Assembly (NCBI GenBank): GCA_003054655.1
Contig: QAYZ01000014.1
Location: 248,001-312,000, forward strand
Direction: 5' to 3'
Length of the DNA: 64,000 nucleotides
Origin: Spartobacteria bacterium LR76
GTDB lineage: Bacteria > Verrucomicrobiota > Verrucomicrobiia > Chthoniobacterales > Terrimicrobiaceae
Shown here piece after piece: positions 18,016-27,094 of this stretch; position 1 is the stretch's first letter; every line of letters begins with the position of its first letter. Position numbers and translations under genes: made by a program. The notes below the pieces were generated by a model, which worked only from the letters and a program-made list of their open reading frames with translations, was not told the origin of the DNA and ran no database searches.

Positions 18016-21000
18016 GATCAAACAGAGAGGATTTGCCACCATACTGGCGCTGCTGGTCATCGCCTTGCTCGTGGTGGTGCTGGTCGGCGCGGCGATCTTT
18101 GTGCGGGTGGAGACTCTCACGTCCTCCAACGCCAAGAAAGCCGCCGAGGCGCGTCGAAATGCCATCTTCGGTCTCGAAAATGCGATCACCCTTCTCCAAG
18201 AAACCGCCGGGCCCGACCAGCGGGTCACGGCCCCGGCCGAGTTGAATCGAAACACCAGCACATCCACCTGGGAGCCGGCTTTTCTTCCGGGAGCAAGCAC
18301 CAACACCGCGGCGCAGACTCCCGCTCGCAACTGGAGCGGCGTGTGGGATGCCTCCCGCAATCGCTACATCCCAGACTCCGCCAAGCCGGGCCGCGTCGTT
18401 TCCAATGTCGGCTCCTCGGCATCCCAGGTGTCGCCCGAGCCTCTCGCCTGGCTCATCTCCGGGGGGCGCAGAAAAAACGGCGGAGCGGAGTCGCAAACGA
18501 ACAATGTGACGCCGCTCAGCTATCCCGCCCGCCTGACCTCGGCTGGGAAGATCACGGGTGTGGCCGATCTCGATGCTCATGTCGTATTGCTCGGCGGCGG
18601 TTCCGTCGACCTGGCCGGCGATCAGGCGGAGGGTGTCGTCGTGCCCAAGGTGTCGATTTGGAACCCGGCGTCTTCCCAGCCCGGCGTCGCCGCCGGAGCT
18701 TACGCGTTCTGGGTTGGCGACGAGGGAACGAAAGCGAAGTTTCAGGCCGGCGCGGAGTTCTCCTCGCTCGGCCATACCTTCTCCGGGGCGTCGCTCGACC
18801 AGGTCCGCCTGGCGTCTTCGCAGAAACTCGGCATCGGTGCGGTTGAGGGTACGGTGACGAATCACGATCTCGCCACGGATGGCTACGATCCGTCGGCCCC
18901 GGGCTTTGCTGCAAGCCTGCTGCGACTCTCCGCGGATTCCCAGGTGAACTACCTGCCGGACGGCGACAAGCTGGGCGCGGATTTCAAGCGCCGCTTCCAT
19001 GACCTCACCCTTTATGCAAAAGGCGTGCTCGCCGATGTGAAAAAGGGCGGTCTCAAGGAGGACCTCTCGGTCTATCTGGGGAGTGGAAACATCTCGGGCT
19101 CCATCAGCGATACCGACCTGCTTTACGAAGACCCCAGGGATGCCGGGACGGCGGCTGATGATCCGAGGTCGCCCTTTAGGACCAGATTCCCCGGATTTCA
19201 TCCCACGTCCAACTCCAATCTACCGCGGATGGGGCTCCTTCGTACATGGAATGGTATTGACATTTCCAATCCGCAGATCGCGCCGAGGACAGATACGCAG
19301 CATGGACTCTTCCCGGTCATCACCCGGTGCGAATGGCCTGCGTGGCTGCACTTTGATCTCCCGACCGCATCCGCCTATCCGCAGACGATCCCGGCAAATT
19401 CCGGCCAGGTGCGGCTGAGATTTCATCCCGTCATCACGCTCTACAATCCCTATAACGTCAGGCTGCCGGGCGTGTCCTACATCATTCGCATCCGCGTCGA
19501 TGACGACGCCCTCTTCGAGCTTCTGGCCGATCCGCCGAATACAACGAATGTCAGCGGGGTGATGAAGTTCGACGTGAATGCGAGCCTGCTGGCCGCCAAT
19601 ACCGCGACGCAGGACGCCGCCATTTACCTGAGGATTCCCGCCTCCGAGAGTTCGCTGCCTCCCGGTGCCTCGAAGGTATTCACCCTGCAAAACAGCGGAG
19701 CCCTCCAGCAGGTCATGGATATGGTCTGCGATTTCAGCCAGGTGAATCAGCAATTTGGCGACAAGACAAACGTCAAGAACCCCTCGCCATCGGTGATCAA
19801 TCAGAACGGCTACTTTGAAGTTCCGGCCCTGCCCGATGGAAGCACACCCCTCCAGATCACCGCGGCACCGACGGTTGCCACTTCGTTTCGCATGAGGTTT
19901 TACGGTACCGCGCCCTCGACGCCTTCCGATCCGTTGAGTTATGCTGACGCCCCAAGAGGAGTCACGCTGCACAAGGCATCCTCTGTTTCCGATCTCGGCC
20001 AGCCCTTGCAGATCATCTCCAACTGGCCCATGGGTATAGGCTGGCTGGCCAACTCGACCGCCGCCACCCTGGGGCTTTCCTTCAGTGCCGGTCAATTCCA
20101 GCGTCAGGTGCAAGTCGATACCCGCATGCCTGTCGGCCAGTTTCACCGCCGTCCGCTGGTTCATCGCTCGACCAACGGGGGAGGGCCTCAGGGAGGATTT
20201 CTCGCCGGTTATCTGTACTCCAATATGCGCTCGGGAGGCGAATTCTCCACCCCGTCCCGCTTCGGTGTCGGGGTTTCGGGAGCCAGTGCGAACAATCTGA
20301 TCAAATGGTACGGCAACTGGGTGAATTTTACCGATGGCACCACCGGAGTGAACAACACGGCGTACGCTCCGCCCCAGATTCGCTATGCGGGGGGCGATTT
20401 TCTCGAGTCGCTCTTTTACAATTACGAGGATCAGAATCCTGCGGTAAAGCCGTCCGGCCTGACCAGCGGCGCATTTTCCTGGAGCCAGTTGGGATACGAG
20501 AACCCGGCCTTTGATTTCGCGCCTCCCGACGGGCTGGGCAGTCTGGGCTGGCTCCAGCATGCGGACCTGTCGGGGCATGGCAACCAGCCATCGTATATTT
20601 TTGGAAACTCCTGGGTGTATGCTCCATTGGCCGGACGCGATTGTTATGCCGGGTTTTATAACTACAGCAATTCCTCCTATGTGGAGTACTTCAACAGGTA
20701 CCCCGCTCCCAAGCCTGCCAATAGCTCCCAGGACCGGTTCAACCTCATCTACGACGCCTCCTACATGGCCAACGATGCGCTGTGGGATCGCTTCTTCCTG
20801 AGCGGTCTGACAGGCACTGGTGCCGTCTCCCAAGGCTACCTGGACAATGAAAAGGCGCTTCCGAATAGCAGGCTTCGCTTCCGAAGCACCCTGGGCGGAG
20901 ACTACAATGCCCTCGGGACTCCCGCGAACCGTTTCAAGCTGGGGGCCGCCTATCTGTTGACAGATGGCGCTTTCAACGTGAACTCCACCTCGGTCGAAGC

Positions 21001-21880
21001 CTGGAAAGCCGTGCTGGCATCGCGGCTGGGACTCAAGGTGAACAATGCCACCGCAAATGCAGACCAGGCTGTCTTCAGTCGTCTTTTAAAACCGGGCAAC
21101 GGTGCGGGAGGGTTTCTCGTTCCTCCGAGCAATCAACCTGCGGGGGAACTGGCCGAGGCCTACACCGGAGCCCGCCGCCTCTCGGAACAGGAGGTCGATC
21201 TGCTGGCTCGCGAAATCGTCGCGGAGGTCAGGGAGCGCGGACCCTTTGTCTCGATGGCCGACTTCGTCAATCGCCGTCTCACCCCCGAGTTGAGCGCCTC
21301 ACCCTTCACGGAGACAGCCCTTTCCCGTACCGGCCTGCGAGGCGCGCTGCAGGCGGCCATCGATCGAAGCAGCCTTCAGACCGTCGCGGGAAAGCCAGCC
21401 ATCAATGGGGCGTTTTATGATTCCGGCACCGAGGGATCGTTCTACACCCCGGCGCAAATGCGGACCTACGTCGGCGATCCGCGGACCGATGTGAATGTGG
21501 ATGATTCCTCCCTCCAGGGAGCCGTGGTGCCCCGGCTGGCCATGTTTGGGGAGGAGTGGTACTATACTGCCGCGGGAGTGCCTGGCTTCCTGACGCAGGC
21601 GGACGTGCTCCAGGCGCTGGCTCCGATCCTGACTGTTCGGAGCGATACCTTTCGCGTTCGAGCCTACGGGGAGGTGAAGAATCCCCGCACCGGACGCATC
21701 GAGGCCCGGGCCTGGTGCGAGGCGATCGTGCAGAGATATCCCGAGCCTTTTAAGAAATCGACTGATCCCGAGGATCTCGCCTGGCCGGAGCGGCCAGCCA
21801 ATGCGGGAGACCCCGCGGCGTCACTGGGAAGGCTGTTCCGGATCATTGCTTTTCGATGGCTCACTCCCGAGGAGGTTTAG
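18008..21880 (+). CDS. Verru_Chthon cassette protein A-like / GspK-like giant pseudopilin
   Basis: 1290 residues. The N-terminus KQRGFATILALLVIALLVVV is a prepilin-like site without Glu at +5, as in GspK and PilX. The segment AEARRNAIFGLENAITLLQETAGPDQRVTA is the signature of Verru_Chthon protein A. Near the C-terminus, SEQEVDLLAREIVAEVRERG and SMADFVNRRL resemble the small helical insertion of GspK, and DTFRVRAYGEVKNPRTGRIE followed by AWCEAIVQR is another family hallmark. The large middle is beta-rich and Asn/Ser/Gly-rich, suitable for the outside of the cell. It is expected to cap a pseudopilus formed with the B, C and D-like proteins. Confidence 0.8.
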   Translation: MNKIKQRGFATILALLVIALLVVVLVGAAIFVRVETLTSSNAKKAAEARRNAIFGLENAITLLQETAGPDQRVTAPAELNRNTSTSTWEPAFLPGASTNTAAQTPARNWSGVWDASRNRYIPDSAKPGRVVSNVGSSASQVSPEPLAWLISGGRRKNGGAESQTNNVTPLSYPARLTSAGKITGVADLDAHVVLLGGGSVDLAGDQAEGVVVPKVSIWNPASSQPGVAAGAYAFWVGDEGTKAKFQAGAEFSSLGHTFSGASLDQVRLASSQKLGIGAVEGTVTNHDLATDGYDPSAPGFAASLLRLSADSQVNYLPDGDKLGADFKRRFHDLTLYAKGVLADVKKGGLKEDLSVYLGSGNISGSISDTDLLYEDPRDAGTAADDPRSPFRTRFPGFHPTSNSNLPRMGLLRTWNGIDISNPQIAPRTDTQHGLFPVITRCEWPAWLHFDLPTASAYPQTIPANSGQVRLRFHPVITLYNPYNVRLPGVSYIIRIRVDDDALFELLADPPNTTNVSGVMKFDVNASLLAANTATQDAAIYLRIPASESSLPPGASKVFTLQNSGALQQVMDMVCDFSQVNQQFGDKTNVKNPSPSVINQNGYFEVPALPDGSTPLQITAAPTVATSFRMRFYGTAPSTPSDPLSYADAPRGVTLHKASSVSDLGQPLQIISNWPMGIGWLANSTAATLGLSFSAGQFQRQVQVDTRMPVGQFHRRPLVHRSTNGGGPQGGFLAGYLYSNMRSGGEFSTPSRFGVGVSGASANNLIKWYGNWVNFTDGTTGVNNTAYAPPQIRYAGGDFLESLFYNYEDQNPAVKPSGLTSGAFSWSQLGYENPAFDFAPPDGLGSLGWLQHADLSGHGNQPSYIFGNSWVYAPLAGRDCYAGFYNYSNSSYVEYFNRYPAPKPANSSQDRFNLIYDASYMANDALWDRFFLSGLTGTGAVSQGYLDNEKALPNSRLRFRSTLGGDYNALGTPANRFKLGAAYLLTDGAFNVNSTSVEAWKAVLASRLGLKVNNATANADQAVFSRLLKPGNGAGGFLVPPSNQPAGELAEAYTGARRLSEQEVDLLAREIVAEVRERGPFVSMADFVNRRLTPELSASPFTETALSRTGLRGALQAAIDRSSLQTVAGKPAINGAFYDSGTEGSFYTPAQMRTYVGDPRTDVNVDDSSLQGAVVPRLAMFGEEWYYTAAGVPGFLTQADVLQALAPILTVRSDTFRVRAYGEVKNPRTGRIEARAWCEAIVQRYPEPFKKSTDPEDLAWPERPANAGDPAASLGRLFRIIAFRWLTPEEV

Positions 21881-22633
21881 ATGAAGGTGCGATATTATAT
21901 TCCCGTTTTTGCCCTGGCGTTGCTGCATCCCATGGCGGTGCTTCTGGCTCAACAGTCTCCTGTCGAGCCGCAGACGATATTTACCGTGCTGTTGATTGAT
22001 CGCCCGACCACGGAGGCGGAATCCGCCGGGGCGGAGGGAACGGTAAAATCCCTGGACCCCACGGTGTACTATCGCGCTCCGACCGTTCGCGGCGGCGGGG
22101 ATGTGTCTTTTCTGCCCCTGGTGCTTCCCGTGAACCGGCCCGCCAATCCGGTCGCGCTTCCAAAGGGACAGCCGCTGGAACTCTTTTCCAAGCCGTCGGC
22201 GGATGCCAGGATCACCTCGATCTCTCCGTCCGCCGGATCAGCGGTCACCATCCTGCTGCGCGCCTCGCGGGACAAAGGATTTGTCAATGCAAAGACCACG
22301 GTGCTGAACACGGAGGAGACGGCCTTTCCCTTTGGTACGATGAGAGTCATCAATGCGAGTGATCGTCCGGTTTCCTTGAAGAATATTGACTCCTCCGTAG
22401 TGATCGAACCTGGCGAAACACGCAACATTTCCCCGGCGCGAGCCCGGCGGGATAATGTGCCGTTCTCCGTCGCGGTGCAGGACGGCATCTGGAAGGAGAT
22501 AGACTCCAGTTCGATAAAGCTTCCCGCAGATCAGCGCGCGACCTTGCTGATCACCTCCGCCGCCGACGCCCGGCAGCGGACGCATTACGATGTCGTCGCC
22601 CTCATCGACGTGCGCCGGGACCCTGTGCCGTAG
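21881..22633 (+). CDS. Exported protein of unknown function closing the pseudopilin cassette
   Basis: 250 residues. An N-terminal signal peptide of about 23 residues ends near LLAQ. The rest is beta-rich, with no motif I recognise. Its ATG directly follows the stop of the protein A gene, and GGAGG at 21871-21875 is one of the best Shine-Dalgarno sequences in the window, so it belongs to the cassette. It ends 2 bases from the convergent transporter gene. A role in assembly or as an accessory surface protein is a guess from position only. Confidence 0.7.
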   Translation: MKVRYYIPVFALALLHPMAVLLAQQSPVEPQTIFTVLLIDRPTTEAESAGAEGTVKSLDPTVYYRAPTVRGGGDVSFLPLVLPVNRPANPVALPKGQPLELFSKPSADARITSISPSAGSAVTILLRASRDKGFVNAKTTVLNTEETAFPFGTMRVINASDRPVSLKNIDSSVVIEPGETRNISPARARRDNVPFSVAVQDGIWKEIDSSSIKLPADQRATLLITSAADARQRTHYDVVALIDVRRDPVP

Positions 22634-22635
22634 GG

Positions 22636-24048
22636 TCAGGCTTCCGCCGGGCGTTTCTTTTCCAGTTCAGCGCGGATTTCCTCGCACCGCTCCCGGGTCA
22701 GTGGCCATCCACGAATGGCGAAAAGCGCCAGCAGGCTCCCCACGGCCGGGATGAGGCTGAAACTCACCCTCATGGCAAAGAACACACCGTCGGCTTGATT
22801 TGCGCCATTTCCGATGTGGAAGCCGGTCCATACCACGACCCAGCCGGACAGAATGATGGCCAGCGAGCCGCCCATCTTCATGACCCATCCTCCGATGGCA
22901 CCGAACATTCCCTCCCTCCGCCTGCCCGAGTACAGCTCATCCAGATCGACGACATCCGCCTGCATCGCGGACATCACGATGTAGATCGAGGAGATTCCGA
23001 TCGAGAAAAAGAAGGGCAGGACAAGCTGCATCCACGGATGGGCGGGATCGATGCACCACCACTTCAGGATGCTCCCGGCGACATAGAGCCAGAGCGCAAC
23101 CACCAGGGCCCGGTGTTTCCCGAAGCGGTCGCAGAGATACTTCGTCAGCGGGATCGCCAGGGCGGAAAGCACCAACCCCAGCGTGCCCACCACCCCGCCC
23201 AGCGTGGCTCCGGCCGCCTTGTCTCCGCCGTAAACAAAGTAGACATTCAGGTACATGCCGAGTGCGGTAAATACGCCGGTGTTCAGCGTGAGGATGGTCC
23301 AGATGGCAAGGAGCCTCAGGTACACCCGGTTGGACAGGACGGAGCCGATGGTTTTCCAGAAATTCTCCGGCAGATTCCGCGCTGCGGCGACCGTCTTGTA
23401 TCTGTGCTCGCGGTTCTGCGTTACCAGGGCAATGGTCGATGCGATGCCAAACACCGCGACAAGCCCGGCTATCCAGCGCGCACCGACCAGGGCATTGGCA
23501 AACAGCTCCGTAAAGCGAAAGTACCAGTTGCTGAAGATGGCGAAGACCTTGTCCCCGAGACTTCGGTATGCGACCACCCGCGTTCGTTGATCATAATCGG
23601 TCCCCATTTCGATCCCGAGGGCATAGTAGGGCACGCTGATGATAGTGGTGGCCGTGTTAAAGAGCAGCAGCACCACGCCGAACCAGATCAGGATCGACGT
23701 GCTGTTCCAGTCGGTGCCGCACCAGTAGAATAACCCAATGCAGGCCATGCTCAGCACACCGCCGACAAGGATAAACGGCATGCGACGCCCGAATCGCGTC
23801 CGCGTATTGTCCGAGACCTGGCCCATCACCGGATCGATCAGGGCGTCCCATAGGCGCACGATTCCCGCGATCGTTCCGATCATTCCGGGATTCACCCCCA
23901 GCAGCATGTTGAAAATGGGAAACTGGAGGCTCTGAATCAGGCCGTTTCCCATGACCACGGCGAAGTTGCCCAGCGTGTAAAATATCAGCTCACGCCGTGC
24001 GGGGGGCGCGTCGGCATGGGCTTTGGGCGGCTCGGTGGTCGAGGGCAT
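22636..24048 (-). CDS. GPH-family sugar:cation symporter (MelB-like MFS)
   Basis: 470 residues with about 12 hydrophobic helices. SDNTRTRFGRRMPFI between helices 2 and 3 is the characteristic loop of glycoside-pentoside-hexuronide:cation symporters, and WDALIDPVMGQ in helix 2 carries the conserved Asp. It should import a sugar or glycoside across the inner membrane together with Na+ or H+. It lies 48 bases after the deacetylase gene on the same strand, probably one transcript. Confidence 0.85.
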   Translation of the reverse strand: MPSTTEPPKAHADAPPARRELIFYTLGNFAVVMGNGLIQSLQFPIFNMLLGVNPGMIGTIAGIVRLWDALIDPVMGQVSDNTRTRFGRRMPFILVGGVLSMACIGLFYWCGTDWNSTSILIWFGVVLLLFNTATTIISVPYYALGIEMGTDYDQRTRVVAYRSLGDKVFAIFSNWYFRFTELFANALVGARWIAGLVAVFGIASTIALVTQNREHRYKTVAAARNLPENFWKTIGSVLSNRVYLRLLAIWTILTLNTGVFTALGMYLNVYFVYGGDKAAGATLGGVVGTLGLVLSALAIPLTKYLCDRFGKHRALVVALWLYVAGSILKWWCIDPAHPWMQLVLPFFFSIGISSIYIVMSAMQADVVDLDELYSGRRREGMFGAIGGWVMKMGGSLAIILSGWVVVWTGFHIGNGANQADGVFFAMRVSFSLIPAVGSLLALFAIRGWPLTRERCEEIRAELEKKRPAEA

Positions 24049-24096
24049 TGCAGGTGTTCGGATGAAATTGGGGAGAGAAAGTAAGTAACCCGGCGA

Positions 24097-24918
24097 CTAG
24101 AAATCCATCGATTCTCCCGGGAGCAAACGGATTTCGCGGCCATTGAACGTGAAAAAGACTGGTGTGGCGGAAGGATTGTGAGCGCGACCAAGATCAAGCG
24201 ACCAAAGTACCCCGCGCCATGCGGTGATATAGTCATAGACTTGGCGATGGGTCGCAAACCATAGCCCGTCCTGCCGCGCAGCGTCCCGGAGAAAGTCTTC
24301 GATATGCTGCCACCCCCACGTCTCCTCAAACTCATAGCTGTGCCCCCAGATGTTGAAGAGGCGATCGGGCTCCCGCCGTGTCTTGAAGAACTCCCATTGC
24401 TCGGCGAGTTCGGAACCGCAGTGACACGATGTATCCCAGTTGAAGAAGTCCGCCGGAGGCTCCTGGACCTTGGCCGGCGAAGATCGACGTGCATACAGGA
24501 ACCCCGCGCGCTTTGCCAGCGGCAGCATGGCATCTCCCGATTCCCCTCGACCAAAAGGGAAGACAAATCCCGTGACGATCTCCCCTGCGATAGCTTCCAG
24601 AGCCTGCCGATCATGGACCATCTCGGAAAAGATCACCTCCGGTGGGAGCGTCCAAAGGCGGGGATGAGTGACGGTGTGGGAGCCGACTTCAAATCCCTTG
24701 TAAAGGGTCCGCACCTCCTCCGAGGAGATGCATCGGGAATCACCGTCCTCCCGATCGCAAAAACGATCACTGCAGAGATAGAACGAGCCCTTGAACCCAT
24801 ACTCCCGGAAGAGCTGCACCATCCGGCGGTCATGGACAGTGCCATCGTCCCAGCTTGAGGTTACCGTTCCGGTTAGAAAGCTAGGCCATCGGAATTGAAT
24901 GCTGGGCAGGCGGGACAT
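24097..24918 (-). CDS. Polysaccharide deacetylase (NodB-like, CE4)
   Basis: 273 residues from the ATG at 24918; a GTG at 24930 is the alternative start. SSWDDGTV (Asp24-Asp25) gives the catalytic base and metal-binding Asp of the NodB fold, and GSHTVTHPRL gives the metal-binding histidines His81 and His85. FVFPFGRG and FNIWGHSYEF correspond to later NodB motifs. No signal peptide is seen, so it may act on imported acetylated sugars. It is upstream of the GPH symporter in the same direction, which supports joint use of an acetylated saccharide. Confidence 0.8.
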   Translation of the reverse strand: MSRLPSIQFRWPSFLTGTVTSSWDDGTVHDRRMVQLFREYGFKGSFYLCSDRFCDREDGDSRCISSEEVRTLYKGFEVGSHTVTHPRLWTLPPEVIFSEMVHDRQALEAIAGEIVTGFVFPFGRGESGDAMLPLAKRAGFLYARRSSPAKVQEPPADFFNWDTSCHCGSELAEQWEFFKTRREPDRLFNIWGHSYEFEETWGWQHIEDFLRDAARQDGLWFATHRQVYDYITAWRGVLWSLDLGRAHNPSATPVFFTFNGREIRLLPGESMDF

Positions 24919-25042
24919 GGTGGTACTCACTCAACTCACTCCCACATTTTCGCAAGGAAGCCCAAACCTCAGAACATGGAACCTGTCCCTCACGGTATCA
25001 ATACAGAGATTAGCCGGAGAATTTCCGTACGGAGATGGGAGC

Positions 25043-25852
25043 GTAGAGACTGTCCGAAAACTCGATTGAGCTAAGCGAGGGGAAGATGGCGAAGAGCGAT
25101 CATGAGGCAGCCAAGGGTAGCGAAGGCGGCGAAGAGGGAGGCATGTTTTCGTGTCGGGTGAGAGGCCTGGGGTGATTGCCGAGCCAGGCAATAGTGCGCT
25201 CGACGATCCAGCGGTGACGATAGCGTCGAAGCGGGCGGCCATCTTGGGTCTGAGAGCGATTGGAACGATTGGGAGCAATCATTTCGATGCCCAGCTCAGC
25301 AAGGGTTTGATCGAGGGCATCACTGTCGTATCCCTTATCTTCAATCAAGCGTTCAGGAGTGCTCTCCTCTTCCAGCAAGCCGAGGGTCTGCTGAACCATC
25401 GAGGTCTCGCCGACACTGGCGGCGTCAATCGAGAGGGCCAACGGAACTCCGTTTTGATCAACAATAAGCTGCAATTTTGTTCCCTTGCCTTTGCGAGTCA
25501 GACCAACACATTGACCGCCTCCTTTGGCTGCGGCAAACGTGGCATCGATAAAGCACTGATCCAAACTCACGCGTCCCTGATCAATCAGGTTGCTGATGAT
25601 GGCCGCATAGATTTTTCGGAAAACATCCGACTGGCTCCATGCCTTCAGGTAGTCATGAACCGTGCTTTTCGGCGGGAAGGTTCGCGGCAGGTGCTTCCAT
25701 TGAATGCCCGTGTGCAGCACGAACAAAATCACCTCGAAAACCTCCCTCTCGCTTGCCCGCAGCCGTCCGTATTGACCTTTTCGCGGTCGCGCCGAAATCG
25801 GTACGAGAACCTCCCATTGATCATCACTTATGAACACTCTCTCAACTGGCAA
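25043..25852 (-). mobile_element. Degenerate IS5-family insertion sequence
   Basis: The element contains a transposase gene and, just past its 3' end, the sequence GAGACTGTCCGAAAAC (25045-25060), which looks like an IS5-type terminal inverted repeat. I could not find the matching inverted copy between 25853 and 25993. With the frameshifted transposase, this suggests an inactive copy. A near-identical end (18 of 21 bases) recurs at 45482. The left border given is where the similarity begins; the right border is only the transposase start. Confidence 0.6.
25071..25852 (-). pseudogene. IS5-family DDE transposase, frameshifted near the C-terminus
   Basis: The uninterrupted frame runs 250 codons from 25852 and stops at 25100. 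It has the N-terminal DDQWEVL motif and the three DDE regions: FIDATFAAAKGGG, EDKGYDSDAL and RYRHRWIVERTIAWL. After WLGNHPRPLTRHEN the frame degenerates into proline-serine sequence. Shifting by one base at the T4 run 25146-25149 restores the expected family ending (HASLFAAFATLGCLMIALR) and a stop at 25071. So one base has been lost from a homopolymer, by mutation or sequencing error. About 24 C-terminal residues are affected and the catalytic residues are intact. Confidence 0.8.
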
Positions 25853-25993
25853 ATCTCATGCCCTTTCCGCTGGACTGCCACCGCCGATTCCATCCTCGGT
25901 AAGGTCTCTGCAATCTGTAATGAACTTCGATGACATCACACTAGGACCGAAGGCTGAAAGCACCTGAAACAGATGGCTGGGAACCAAACATGG

Positions 25994-26974
25994 TCAATCG
26001 GCATCGGGTCGGGTCGAGGGAGCGCGTGCGACCGTTCCTTCCACGAGCCGGGCGCGGTAGGCTCTCGGCGAACAACCGTAGGCTTTGCTGAACGCGCGGC
26101 TGAAAGTAAATTGGGATTCATAGCCGCAGGTCTCCGCGATTCCTGCCAGCCTTCGGCTCTTGTCGGCCAGCAGGCTGCATGCGTACTGCAAGCGAAAGTC
26201 TCGCAGATGATTTCCCAGGGACTGTCCGGTGGCTTTACGAAAAGTCGCTCGGAGATGACTCGGGGACATGCCGACCTTGGCTGAGACTTCTTCAATGGAC
26301 ACAGCCCTGTTGCGGTGCTCGAACGCAATGCGGTTGATCTTTCCAACAAGCGCCGAGATTGCGCTCCCATGCCGGGTGGCGAGAGCTCGACGGCGGAGCG
26401 GAACCTCACGGCCAATCCATCTCAGCAGGAGGGCCAGGAGCAGAATGTTGGACGAATCTCGCTGGTCTGTCCGCCACGCGGCAAGCAGATCGCCCAAGGA
26501 TCGCAGGGCCTGATCGCTTAACGGGCTTGCCGGGCGGGAGCGGAGGTTATCCATGAGCTCACAGCGTGAATGTTCGAATGTCACAAAGAGCCAGGTGATC
26601 TTTGACGAGGTTATATCGGTGTAACTGTGTTTCTGGTAGGGAGAAACAAGGATCGCCTGCCCAGGTTCCAGCATAAAGCCGCGGGAGTCGATCCAGACGA
26701 GGCCGCTGCCCTTCAGCGCGACAATCAAGACGTGCCTGTGGTGCTGATGCGGATAGGTATTGCTCGCGATGGGGTTTCCCGACCACGAGAGACTGGCCGC
26801 ACTTCGTCTGCAGAATATCAGCATGTTGAGCGGCAGGGACAACGCCGACTCGCCAACGATGCCTTCGTAACTGGCGGGCACATCCAGTTCCCGGGCCCTC
26901 TGCTCCAACTGCACAAGAAGATCCTGGGAATGGCAGAAAGTCATTTCTGCAATGAAATTAATCAGATATGCCAT
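25994..26974 (-). CDS. AraC-family regulator
   Basis: 326 residues from the ATG at 26974; the frame is open further upstream to 27049. The N-terminal half has a cupin-like sensor region (HQHHRHVLIVALKGSGLVWI and LEPGQAILVSPYQKHSY). The C-terminal 100 residues hold two helix-turn-helix units (SIEEVSAKVGMSPSHLRATF and RLAGIAETCGYESQFTFSRAF) and the family ending CSPRAYRA. It is divergent from the PIG-L and nagB genes, so it is the likely sugar-responsive regulator of the amino-sugar genes. It sits 141 bases beyond the IS element. Confidence 0.85.
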   Translation of the reverse strand: MAYLINFIAEMTFCHSQDLLVQLEQRARELDVPASYEGIVGESALSLPLNMLIFCRRSAASLSWSGNPIASNTYPHQHHRHVLIVALKGSGLVWIDSRGFMLEPGQAILVSPYQKHSYTDITSSKITWLFVTFEHSRCELMDNLRSRPASPLSDQALRSLGDLLAAWRTDQRDSSNILLLALLLRWIGREVPLRRRALATRHGSAISALVGKINRIAFEHRNRAVSIEEVSAKVGMSPSHLRATFRKATGQSLGNHLRDFRLQYACSLLADKSRRLAGIAETCGYESQFTFSRAFSKAYGCSPRAYRARLVEGTVARAPSTRPDAD

Positions 26975-27094
26975 GGGATGGCAAATCCGACTGTGACAAG
27001 GTGAGAAAATGAATGCTGCCGAAAAAGACCGTTTCTCCATCGGCCTCATCAGCGTTGGTTTCCGTCTCCGGAGGGACGGGAGAAAGGAAACGAC

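Noticed and set aside
19220-20833. Antisense open frame of 537 codons inside the protein A gene
   Set aside because: Arg/Gly-rich composition without motifs; it shadows a well-supported gene.
25100-25149. Programmed frameshift in the IS transposase
   Set aside because: The shift site is a short T4 run very near the C-terminus, without the usual slippery heptamer or the need for a second long frame; a simple deletion or read error is more likely.
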